Shown piece by piece: positions 1 to 5,388 of a stretch of DNA of 5,388 bases; the first letter of the stretch is position 1, and every line of letters starts with the position of its first letter. Origin of the DNA: Thermoplasmata archaeon (GTDB lineage: Archaea; Thermoplasmatota; Thermoplasmata; Lutacidiplasmatales; UBA184); assembly GCA_030039995.1 (NCBI GenBank), contig JASHUL010000228.1, positions 1 through 5,388 on the forward strand. The letters run 5' to 3'. Under the pieces are notes generated by a model. It was not told the DNA's origin. It saw only the letters and a list, made by a program, of their open reading frames with translations, and made no database searches. The position numbers and the translations under genes were made by a program.

Positions 1-234
1 GTGCAGGAGGTTCGTCCGCAGGGGAACGAGTGGATGATCCGCGTCACCTCCGCGGAAGCCTGCCTCCCGTTGATCCTCGGCTCGGTGCCGACCGAAAGCG
101 TCCGGCGGGTCAGCGTAGAGAAGCCGAGCCTCGAGACGGTCTTCCTCGACCTCACCGGTCGGCGGATCGGGCAGGACGAGCCGATGCGGGATATCCGGAA
201 GTTCTACGCGCAGATGCGGCAGGTGCGCCGATGA
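1..234 (+). CDS. ABC transporter ATP-binding protein, C-terminal fragment (DrrA-like)
   Basis: This is the last 77 codons of an ATP-binding subunit; the 5' part, with the Walker A, signature and Walker B motifs, lies before the window. The GTG at position 1 is read as an internal valine, not a start. The visible part matches the regulatory tail that follows the nucleotide-binding domain in DrrA/CcmA-type drug and lipid exporters (DUF4162-like). It ends with the family-typical sequence KPSLETVFLDLTGR at about residues 41-54, then a charged tail closing in MRQVRR. The TGA stop at 232-234 overlaps the permease ATG at 231, so the two subunits are translationally coupled and should form one exporter, with this protein on the cytoplasmic face powering transport. 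The assignment rests on the tail motif plus the adjacent permease. The substrate cannot be deduced. Confidence 0.78.
   Translation: MQEVRPQGNEWMIRVTSAEACLPLILGSVPTESVRRVSVEKPSLETVFLDLTGRRIGQDEPMRDIRKFYAQMRQVRR
221..225 (+). promoter_or_regulatory. possible ribosome binding site for the ABC-2 permease
   Basis: AGGTG lies five bases before the first ATG of the permease, inside the last codons of the ATPase gene. It contains the GGTG core of an archaeal or bacterial Shine-Dalgarno sequence and suits either of the tandem ATGs at 231 and 234. The match is short, and termination-reinitiation across the ATGA overlap could suffice by itself. Confidence 0.35.
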
Positions 235-998
235 TGAGCCAGTTCTACGGGCTCTACCTCCGGGAGATCCTCCGGACCTTCCGTAACCCGTTCGTCCTCC
301 TGATCACCGTCGTCCAGCCGTTCATGTGGCTCGCCTTTTTCGGCTCGAGCTTCGCCAACGCCCCGGCGAGCGTCATCCAGGCGTTCGCCGAGGGGAACAG
401 CTACCTCGCGTTCCTGCTGCCCGGGACGCTGTCGACCTCGATGCTCTCGGTCGGCATGTTCGGCTCGATGAGCACGATCCAGGACAAGCGGTTCGGATTC
501 ATGAAGCGCATCCTGATCACGCCGACCTCGAAAGGCGTCATCTTCCTGTCGAAGGCGCTCGGCTCGGCGACCCGGGGTCTGGTGCAGTTCCCGATCATGG
601 TCGTCGCGGCCACGGTCTTCGGGGTCGCGTTCCACCTCTCGCCGGTCGAGTGGCTGGCGTGGGTTGGGGGACTGTTCTGCCTCGCGATCGGATTCTCGAG
701 CCTGTTCCTCGCGATCACCGCCTCTTCGACGGACTGGCAGACGCCCGGGGTCGTCTCGAACTTCATCACGATGCCGCTCATGTTCGCGAGCACCGCGCTC
801 TTCGGCGGTCAGTACTTCCCGTCGTGGATGAAGGCGATCTCGTCGGTCAACCCGATCACCTTCTCCGCCCTCCTCGGCCGCTCGTTCGTGCTCGGCACGG
901 CGATCCCGTGGGTGAACCTGGGCTACCTGGCCGCCTTCGCCGCCGTGATGTTGACGGTCGGCTGGGTCGTCGAGAGCCGGTGGCTGAAGGTCGAGTGA
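231..998 (+). CDS. ABC-2 type transporter permease (DrrB-like)
   Basis: This is the membrane subunit of an ABC exporter of the ABC-2 family, which includes drug, polysaccharide and lipid exporters. It is 255 residues long, a normal size. A short cytoplasmic amphipathic start (residues 3-20, with RTFRNP) leads into a first helix at about 21-38. Further hydrophobic segments fall at about 58-80, 117-134, 141-164, 174-192 and 228-247, giving the expected six. The loop after helix 2 carries DKRFGFMKRILITP (85-98), the typical ABC-2 coupling-region motif, and SVNPITF (205-211) is the usual motif before the last helix. ATG at 231 is followed at once by an in-frame ATG at 234. The first overlaps the ATPase stop as ATGA and is preferred, but either would do. 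The open frame extends upstream to about position 30, but that part is the out-of-frame shadow of the ATPase gene. Substrate unknown. Confidence 0.93.
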   Translation: MMSQFYGLYLREILRTFRNPFVLLITVVQPFMWLAFFGSSFANAPASVIQAFAEGNSYLAFLLPGTLSTSMLSVGMFGSMSTIQDKRFGFMKRILITPTSKGVIFLSKALGSATRGLVQFPIMVVAATVFGVAFHLSPVEWLAWVGGLFCLAIGFSSLFLAITASSTDWQTPGVVSNFITMPLMFASTALFGGQYFPSWMKAISSVNPITFSALLGRSFVLGTAIPWVNLGYLAAFAAVMLTVGWVVESRWLKVE

Positions 999-1023
999 GG
1001 GGCCGCACCGGCGCGCGGGCGGA
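999..1023. other. convergent gap between permease and glucoamylase genes
   Basis: Only 25 bp separate the two stop codons of these converging genes. The spacer is almost pure G and C. It contains no T-run on either strand and no convincing stem-loop, so no terminator can be pointed to. Transcripts from the two sides probably run past each other into the opposite gene. Confidence 0.5.
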
Positions 1024-3432
1024 CTACTCGACCGCGCGGACCTGGAAGTCGCGACCTTCCCAGCGGTCCTCGCCGGGATAGTAGAACGTGAACGTCCACG
1101 CGCGCCCGACGCGGTCGAGCGGCGCGAGGTCGACGAAGGAGAGGCCCAGGTCGGTCGCGACCGAGTCGATGTCGGCGGTCGTCGCCCAGCCGTCGTCGCT
1201 GACGTGCAGGCGGAACGGTCGGTCGACGATGATACGGAGGGTCTCTTGCGGGCGCACCGTCGACGGCTGCCGTTGGAATTTCCAGACCTCGAACGCCCGG
1301 CGTCGCTCGTGGCGCCGGGCGACGTAGCGGTCGTACGCCTCCGGGACCCGGTCGAAGACGGCCCCGTCGGTCGCCGAGCGCAGGAGCGTGATGTACTCCG
1401 CGTGCGCCCAGGCGAGGGGCGTCGCGGACTCGGTCGCGCGGCCCAAGAAGAGGTGGAGCGCCGGTCGGTCCTCCTCATCCCAGACCTGCTCGGGAAGCAG
1501 GCCCGTCGACGTGGCGAACCGCTCGAGCGCCCTGAGGTAGGGCGCGGGGTCGTTCCCCCGGGCGAGCTCGTAGTGGCCCCGCTCCCCCGTGAGGAGCGGC
1601 CAGGCGCGACCGTGGCCCCAGTCGATGAACGGGCCCCCGTCGTCCCGGTCCCCGTAGCCGTCGTGGTTGTACCGACGCCAGACCGGTCCGTAGGCGGTGT
1701 CGACCTTCAGCGCCCGGTCGATGACGCGGACAGACGACTCGACGATCGGGTCGTCCGGCGCCCGGATCCCGAACCGGACCAGCCCCAAGAACCCGCCGTC
1801 CACGACCTCGTTCGCGGGGAAGACGTTCGGCGTGCCGGGCGGCAGGTTCGGGAGCGCCAGCGACCCCATGTCCGGTCCTTCGTTGGGGGTAGGGTCGTCC
1901 ACTTGGGCGGGTCGGATCCGCACGTAGTGGCGGTGGATTCCGTGCACGAGCGTGCCCGAGTGCGTGACCGTCCAGCGCTCGACGTGGCTCTCGAGGAAGT
2001 CGGCGTACTCCTCGATGAACTGCGCCGAGGCTCCCCGACCGTGCTCGCGCGCCGCCGCGCCCGCCCACAAGAGCGCGGCGATGCAGACGGCGAGGGTCGA
2101 GGGAGAGTAGCCGCTCACCTCCTCCCAGCGGTCCTGTTGCGTGACCGGGCTGTGTTCGATCAGGAACCGGACGGCGGCCCGGGCCATCGGGAACGGGTCG
2201 AACTGACCGAGCGCCTTGCCGTGACGCAGACGCCGCGCGAGCAGGAGCGGCAGCGCGACCTCGTCGAGCTGCATGCCCTGCCAGTACGGGGTGCCGTCGA
2301 CCCAGAAATTCTGCGCGAATCCCCCGTCGGGCCGCTGCCGGGTCGCGAGGTAGACGAGCGCGCGCAACGGGGCGTCGTACGAACCCGAGGCGAACAGGGC
2401 GTTGGCGGTGTGGTACAAGTCCCGCGTCCAGACGAGGTGGTATCCTCCCCGGTCCTCGTCGCCCTTGCTCGCTCCCCACGGGATCGAAAGCGACGCGATG
2501 AACGCCCCGGGGTAGACCTTGTCCTCGTGGGCCAGCAGGATCGAGCGGCTCGCGGCGTAGAGCCGGCCCCCGTCGCCGTACGGGCCCGTAAGCGCGAGCT
2601 GGTGGGCGGCGGTCCGGCCCCACTGCTCGAGGAACCGCCGGTAGTGGACCTCGAACGGGGTGGAGAGCGACTGGAAGAGCGTCGTCAGGGCCGCGGGCAC
2701 GGTCTCGCCGAACGCGAGGCCGATCGTGAACTCCCGGTCGGTCCGGACCGGGAGCTCTCCGATGAGCGCCACGTTCCCGCTCGGCGCCTGGTCGAACTCG
2801 TAGGTCATGTCGAGGTGCTCGGAGACGTCGGTCCAACCGTCGCTCGCCCCGACGTACCCCACCGACGCGCGCGCGAACGGGGTCGTCGCGGCGAGGGCGA
2901 GCGCGACCCCGTCGCGCTCGGCGACGAGTACCGGGCGCTCGAGCATCGGCACGACCATCGCCGAGTTTCCCCAGCCCCCGACGTCGAGGTGCGGGGCGGC
3001 GAGCACGAACATCCGTAGCGTCTCCCCGAGCGCCCGGGAGCCGGGCACGAACTCGACGTGCTCGAGCAGGCACGGAAGGTGGGGGTCCCCGATCACGGTC
3101 TTGTCGAGACGGTACCGTCCGTCGGGGTCCTGCGAGCGGATCCGGTACCCGAGTGCGTGCTCGCTCGGCCGTTCCGTGAACGGGTTGAGGAACTTGCGTT
3201 CCTCATGGAAGAACTCTTTGCCGTCGGTGATCAGGAACTGTAGGTCGCGGAACTGCGGCCGGTCGATCGTCGGATAGTAGACCTCGGTGACGACCCCGCG
3301 CCAGATCGTGAACCAGAGCCGCGAGTCCGCCGAGTACGCGGTGCCGACGCCGTCCTTGTTGCTGTGCGCCCACCGGGGAGCCATCCCCGGGGCTCCGAAG
3401 GCGAATCGGTTCCCGCGCGGCTCCACCGTCAT
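1024..3432 (-). CDS. GH15 glucoamylase / glucodextranase-type alpha-glucosidase
   Basis: An 802-residue glycoside hydrolase family 15 enzyme, expected to release glucose from non-reducing ends of alpha-glucans (1,4 and/or 1,6) with inversion. Residues about 12-275 resemble the N-terminal beta-sandwich of glucodextranase and archaeal/bacterial glucoamylases (FGAPGMAPRWAHSNKDGVGT). Residues about 285-700 are the (alpha/alpha)6 catalytic barrel: substrate-binding WTRD (335-338), QDRWEE (433-438) with E437 as predicted general acid, LLPEQVW (645-651) with E648 as predicted general base, and SATPLAWAHAEY (669-680). Residues about 718-802 form a small beta-rich end domain finishing with WEGRDFQV. 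There is no signal peptide or membrane helix, so it is probably cytosolic and may act on stored glycogen or imported maltodextrin. The ATG at 3432 places the conserved FGAPG just after the start; M17 would remove it. No good Shine-Dalgarno precedes it. Exact linkage preference, or a trehalase activity known in some GH15 members, cannot be settled here. Confidence 0.95.
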   Translation of the reverse strand: MTVEPRGNRFAFGAPGMAPRWAHSNKDGVGTAYSADSRLWFTIWRGVVTEVYYPTIDRPQFRDLQFLITDGKEFFHEERKFLNPFTERPSEHALGYRIRSQDPDGRYRLDKTVIGDPHLPCLLEHVEFVPGSRALGETLRMFVLAAPHLDVGGWGNSAMVVPMLERPVLVAERDGVALALAATTPFARASVGYVGASDGWTDVSEHLDMTYEFDQAPSGNVALIGELPVRTDREFTIGLAFGETVPAALTTLFQSLSTPFEVHYRRFLEQWGRTAAHQLALTGPYGDGGRLYAASRSILLAHEDKVYPGAFIASLSIPWGASKGDEDRGGYHLVWTRDLYHTANALFASGSYDAPLRALVYLATRQRPDGGFAQNFWVDGTPYWQGMQLDEVALPLLLARRLRHGKALGQFDPFPMARAAVRFLIEHSPVTQQDRWEEVSGYSPSTLAVCIAALLWAGAAAREHGRGASAQFIEEYADFLESHVERWTVTHSGTLVHGIHRHYVRIRPAQVDDPTPNEGPDMGSLALPNLPPGTPNVFPANEVVDGGFLGLVRFGIRAPDDPIVESSVRVIDRALKVDTAYGPVWRRYNHDGYGDRDDGGPFIDWGHGRAWPLLTGERGHYELARGNDPAPYLRALERFATSTGLLPEQVWDEEDRPALHLFLGRATESATPLAWAHAEYITLLRSATDGAVFDRVPEAYDRYVARRHERRRAFEVWKFQRQPSTVRPQETLRIIVDRPFRLHVSDDGWATTADIDSVATDLGLSFVDLAPLDRVGRAWTFTFYYPGEDRWEGRDFQVRAVE

Positions 3433-3539
3433 CCGTGGCCCGTCCCGCGCACCGATCCCCCGCCCATGAAGCTTCGCCGCGCGGACCCACCGCCCCGCGG
3501 AGCACCGGAGTTTTCTCCCGGCGCGTCTCGTGCCGCGGT
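3433..3539. promoter_or_regulatory. divergent promoter region for glucoamylase and TauE genes
   Basis: This 107-bp spacer lies between the starts of two divergent genes and must contain or adjoin both promoters. In very GC-rich surroundings it has two AT-richer patches. AGTTTTCT (3509-3516) is centred about 27 bases before the TauE GTG, the right distance for an archaeal TATA element serving a leaderless transcript. ATGAAGCTTC (3466-3475) lies about 34-43 bases before the glucoamylase ATG. Neither matches a TATA consensus well. Neither gene has a clear Shine-Dalgarno sequence, which fits leaderless or nearly leaderless messages. The role as promoter region follows from layout; the exact elements are tentative. 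Confidence 0.5.
3505..3521. repeat. imperfect inverted repeat with T4 centre in the divergent spacer
   Basis: GGAG (3507-3510) and CTCC (3515-3518) are perfect inverted arms around TTTT (3511-3514). With one extra C at 3519, the outer CC and GG also pair. The dyad coincides with the candidate TATA-like patch of the TauE gene, so it could be an operator for a dimeric regulator or simply part of the promoter. It is short enough to arise by chance. Confidence 0.35.
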
Positions 3540-4394
3540 GTGGAACTCGGCCTGTTCGTGCTGATCCTGGCGCTGGTCGCCATCGCGGCCGGGTTCGTCG
3601 GTTCCCTGACCGGGCTGGGCGGTGGGGTCGTCATGATCCCCGTTCTCCTGATCTTCTTCGGGGTCCCGTTCCCGATCGCGGTGGGGACCGGCTCCGTCAC
3701 CATCCTGGCCACCTCGGCGACGACGGGCGCGGCCTACGTGCGCGACCGGCTCACCGACATCCGGATCGGAATGTTCCTCGAGATCGCGACCGTTCCCGGC
3801 GCGCTGGTCGGCGCCGGGCTCACGGTCTTCCTCACCCACTCCAACCTCGACCAGGCGCTCCTGATCGCTCTCGGTCTCGTGCTCCTTTCGATCGTCCCGG
3901 GCGCGATCGGGCGACGGCACGAGGAGCTTCCGGCGGGCGTCGAGCCGGACCGTCGGTCGCTCGCCCTCGGGTTCCGGGGGGAGTACCCGGACGCCGCGCT
4001 CGGCCGGACGGTGGCCTATCAGGCCGGCGACACCGACTCTGCGCTCGGTGTGATGTTCGGCGCGGGGATCGTCTCGGGAATGTTCGGGATCGGCGCCGGG
4101 GTGTTCAAGGTCCTCGCACTCGACCGGTACCTGCACCTTCCGATGAAGGTCTCGACGGCGACCAGCAACTTCATGATCGGGGTCACCGCCGCGGCGGGCG
4201 CCGGGGTCCTGCTCGCCGCCGGCTACATCAATCCGGTCATCGGGGCGCCGGTGGCCGTGGGCACCGTCGTCGGCGCGTACATCGGCAGTCGGATCCTGCC
4301 CGGACTCCACAACCGGACGGTCCGCTGGATCTTCGTCCCGGTCATCGTGGCCCTCGCCGTGGAGACGATCCTCCGGGGGTTCGGACTGCCGTGA
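3540..4394 (+). CDS. TauE/SafE-family (sulfite/sulfonate-type) membrane permease
   Basis: A 284-residue integral membrane protein of the TauE/SafE family, proposed exporters of sulfite, sulfonates or other organosulfur anions. It shows the family's two related halves. The first opens with GSLTGLGGGVVMIPVL (21-36), followed by PFPIAVGTGSVTILATS (43-59) and a DIRIGMF loop (73-79). The second opens with GIVSGMFGIGAGVFKVLAL (176-194), followed by KVSTATSNFMIG (203-214). A hydrophilic loop at about 125-167 joins them; about eight helices are expected in total. GTG at 3540 is chosen because it starts directly at the first helix (MELGLFVLILA). The frame is open upstream to an ATG at 3435, but that would add 35 Arg/Pro-rich residues and run back to the divergent gene's start. 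The stop overlaps the next gene as GTGA. The transported anion is not shown by the sequence. Confidence 0.9.
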   Translation: MELGLFVLILALVAIAAGFVGSLTGLGGGVVMIPVLLIFFGVPFPIAVGTGSVTILATSATTGAAYVRDRLTDIRIGMFLEIATVPGALVGAGLTVFLTHSNLDQALLIALGLVLLSIVPGAIGRRHEELPAGVEPDRRSLALGFRGEYPDAALGRTVAYQAGDTDSALGVMFGAGIVSGMFGIGAGVFKVLALDRYLHLPMKVSTATSNFMIGVTAAAGAGVLLAAGYINPVIGAPVAVGTVVGAYIGSRILPGLHNRTVRWIFVPVIVALAVETILRGFGLP

Positions 4395-4807
4395 GCGCCG
4401 AGCCCCCTCCTCCGGCCGGCGCTCCCGGACCGCTCCCCGCCGCGGCGTATCGGAGGATGACGCTCGTCCTGCGCATCGGGCTGTTGAGCGCCCTCGCGAT
4501 CCTGCTCTCGGCGTTGGCCGCCTATCTGGTCGAGAACCCTTCGGGAACCTCGGCGGGCACGATCTCGTCGAATCCCATCACTTCCTACCTCACGCTCGCC
4601 GGTCTCGCCCACGGGCTCGCCACGGGGACGCCGGAGGCGTACCTCGCGCTCGGGACGTTCGTCCTCATCGCCACCCCGCTCCTTCGGGTGGCCACGGGGA
4701 TCTACTACTTCGGTGCCCACCACGAGCGCACGCTCACCGCGGTCACGGTAACGGTGCTGATCCTTCTGTTGCTGGGGATCCTCGTGATCGGACCGCTGAT
4801 CCACTGA
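4391..4807 (+). CDS. DUF1634-type small membrane protein, partner of the TauE-like permease
   Basis: A 138-residue membrane protein resembling the DUF1634 family, which is often found beside TauE/SafE permeases in archaea and some bacteria and has no established function. A Pro/Ala-rich N-terminal tail (1-19) precedes three predicted helices at about 27-47, 84-107 and 114-136. The family-like parts are the RIGLLSALAI start of helix 1, a Gly/Ser/Thr-rich linker, and LRVATGIYYFGAHHERT (98-114) around the end of helix 2. GTG at 4391 is preferred because it overlaps the TauE stop as GTGA, implying translational coupling. An ATG at 4457 (116 residues, preceded directly by GGAGG) is the alternative and would keep all three helices, but GGAGG touches it without the usual spacing. 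The likely role is an accessory subunit or modulator of the permease, inferred only from context. The family assignment is from sequence character. Confidence 0.82.
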   Translation: MSAEPPPPAGAPGPLPAAAYRRMTLVLRIGLLSALAILLSALAAYLVENPSGTSAGTISSNPITSYLTLAGLAHGLATGTPEAYLALGTFVLIATPLLRVATGIYYFGAHHERTLTAVTVTVLILLLLGILVIGPLIH

Positions 4808-4841
4808 CCTCGCGGGTCGGAGGGCCGGGCCGTCCGGGCAC
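4808..4841. other. convergent gap between DUF1634 and phosphohexomutase genes
   Basis: A 34-bp GC-rich spacer lies between two converging stop codons. There is no T-run on either strand. Its right part forms one arm of the stem-loop described at 4828-4851. Confidence 0.45.
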
Positions 4842-4851
4842 TTAGACGGCC
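4828..4851. repeat. perfect 7-bp inverted repeat spanning the phosphohexomutase stop codon
   Basis: GGCCGTC (4828-4834) and GACGGCC (4845-4851) are perfect inverted arms with a 10-base loop. The loop contains the TAA stop of the minus-strand mutase gene (4842-4844). RNA from either strand could form this hairpin at the 3' end of the converging genes. No U-tract follows on either side, so it is not a standard intrinsic terminator. It may mark an mRNA 3' end or be coincidence in GC-rich DNA. Confidence 0.45.
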
Positions 4852-5388
4852 GAAGCGGTCGCGCGTACCGCGTCCCTTACCGCGGCGAGGCCGGTGTCGA
4901 CCAGTGCCTTCGCGCGAGCCGGGTCCTTCGACTCCGCGAAGATGCGGAAGATCGGCTCCGTTCCCGACGGGCGCATGAGCACCCACCCGCCGTCGCGCCA
5001 GACCTTCACACCGTCGATCGTGACGATCCGCTCGCTCTCCTTCGCGAAACTTTCGGTCAGGCGCGCGAGCACGGCGGCTCGCTGAGGGACGGGGCAGGGA
5101 GCCTTCTCCTTGAGCAGGGTGTACTTCGGCAAGCGGGCGAGCGCCTCGGCGAGCGTCGTCTCCCGCCGCGCGAGGAGGTCGAGCACGGCCGCCGCGGTCA
5201 TCCCCCCGTCCCGCGCCAGCTGGAACCTCGGGAAGATCAGCCCGCCGTTCTCCTCGCCGCCGAAGACGGCCTTTCGGGCCTGGATCTCGTGCGTGACCGT
5301 CGGCGAGCCGACGCGCGTGTAGACCACCGTCCCACCGGCCGCCGTAACCGCGTCCTCGACGCTCTGGGACGCCGTGACCGGGGTCACG
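4842..5388 (-). CDS. alpha-D-phosphohexomutase (phosphomannomutase/phosphoglucosamine mutase type), 3' part
   Basis: The last 181-182 codons of an enzyme that moves phosphate between C1 and C6 of a hexose phosphate. Full-length relatives are about 450 residues, so domains 1, 2 and the active-site phosphoserine lie past the right edge. The GTG at 5385-5387 is an internal valine in the family-typical VTPV..S sequence, not a start. Visible are the domain 3 sugar-recognition loop GGEENGG (fragment residues 43-49), followed by IFPRFQLARDGGMT, and the domain 4 phosphate-binding loop RPSGTEP (139-145) inside VLMRPSGTEPIFRIFAE. The GEENG form with IFP is typical of archaeal GlmM/PMM-like members, which may act on glucosamine, mannose or glucose phosphates; the choice cannot be made from this part. 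It is cytosolic. It converges with the DUF1634 gene and is not in an operon with the glucoamylase gene. Confidence 0.92.
   Translation of the reverse strand, partial: VTPVTASQSVEDAVTAAGGTVVYTRVGSPTVTHEIQARKAVFGGEENGGLIFPRFQLARDGGMTAAAVLDLLARRETTLAEALARLPKYTLLKEKAPCPVPQRAAVLARLTESFAKESERIVTIDGVKVWRDGGWVLMRPSGTEPIFRIFAESKDPARAKALVDTGLAAVRDAVRATASAV

Noticed and set aside
204..1478. A 424-codon minus-strand frame opposite the ABC-2 permease
   Set aside because: Low-complexity Arg/Asp/Glu/Ser composition, and it also runs into the 3' end of the glucoamylase gene. The plus strand encodes a clear membrane permease.
1204..3018. A 604-codon open frame on the plus strand opposite the glucoamylase gene
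   Set aside because: The translation is dominated by Arg, Val, Glu, Gly and Asp with no domain-like pattern. It is the mirror of a GC-rich gene whose reverse frames lack stops. The minus-strand frame has clear GH15 motifs throughout.
1475..3073. A 532-codon minus-strand frame overlapping the glucoamylase gene in another frame
   Set aside because: It is very rich in Arg, Ala, Gly and Pro with no recognisable motif, and lies wholly inside the real gene on the same strand. It is a shadow frame.
3385..3392. CCCCGGGG and other short palindromes (such as CCGGCCGG at 4412-4418 region and CCGCGCGG at 3477-3484)
   Set aside because: Short self-complementary G/C words are expected often by chance at this base composition, and no spacing pattern supports a function.
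3466..3564. A 32-codon ATG-started small frame (MKLRRADPPP...) in the divergent spacer overlapping the TauE start
   Set aside because: It could be a leader peptide, but it has no ribosome binding site and an Arg/Pro-rich composition. It would also require a transcript starting far upstream of the best promoter candidate.
3429..4310. A 293-codon minus-strand frame opposite the TauE-like gene
   Set aside because: Hydrophilic, repetitive Asp/Arg/Glu/Gly sequence, which is the usual antisense of a GC-rich membrane protein gene. It has no homology-like motif.
5385..5387. GTG as a start codon for the minus-strand phosphohexomutase
   Set aside because: The fragment begins in the middle of a conserved domain and lacks the catalytic serine domain, so the gene continues beyond the window edge.
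1..5388. CRISPR array, tRNA, rRNA, insertion sequence or prophage signature
   Set aside because: No regularly spaced repeats, no cloverleaf-like or rRNA-like segments, no transposase or integrase motifs, and no terminal inverted repeats were seen on either strand.

Overview
The window is GC-rich (G or C at most third codon positions) and densely coded. It most likely comes from a high-GC archaeon, possibly of the Thermoplasmatota. This rests on the archaeal look of the phosphohexomutase fragment (GGEENGG and VLMRPSGTEPIFRIFAE motifs), the pairing of a TauE/SafE permease with a DUF1634 membrane protein, a signal-less two-domain GH15 glucoamylase, and start regions with poor or no Shine-Dalgarno sequence. 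It is inference from protein character only: there is no rRNA or other marker, and a GC-rich bacterium is not excluded.

Layout. Positions 1-998 (+) hold the end of an ABC export operon: the last 77 codons of a DrrA-like ATPase, overlapping by four bases an intact ABC-2 permease. After 25 bp comes a convergent 802-residue GH15 glucoamylase/glucodextranase-type enzyme (1024-3432, -). A 107-bp divergent spacer (3433-3539) separates it from a two-gene (+) operon: a TauE/SafE anion permease (3540-4394) and a DUF1634 three-helix membrane protein (4391-4807), overlapping as GTGA. After a 34-bp convergent gap lies the 3' part of an alpha-D-phosphohexomutase (4842-5388, -), whose start is outside the window.

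Function. Two themes can be read. One is membrane export: a drug/lipid-type ABC exporter and a sulfite/sulfonate-type anion permease with its small partner. The other is sugar metabolism: an apparently cytosolic glucoamylase that would release glucose from alpha-glucans, and a sugar-phosphate mutase. These two sugar genes are not in one operon, so a shared pathway is only suggested.

No mobile element, CRISPR array, tRNA or rRNA was seen, and no gene-free stretch exceeds about 110 bp. I see no clearly new multi-gene system. The items most worth a second look are the coupled TauE-DUF1634 pair and a dyad with a T-rich centre in the divergent spacer. Several very long open frames opposite the real genes are shadows caused by GC-biased codon use.
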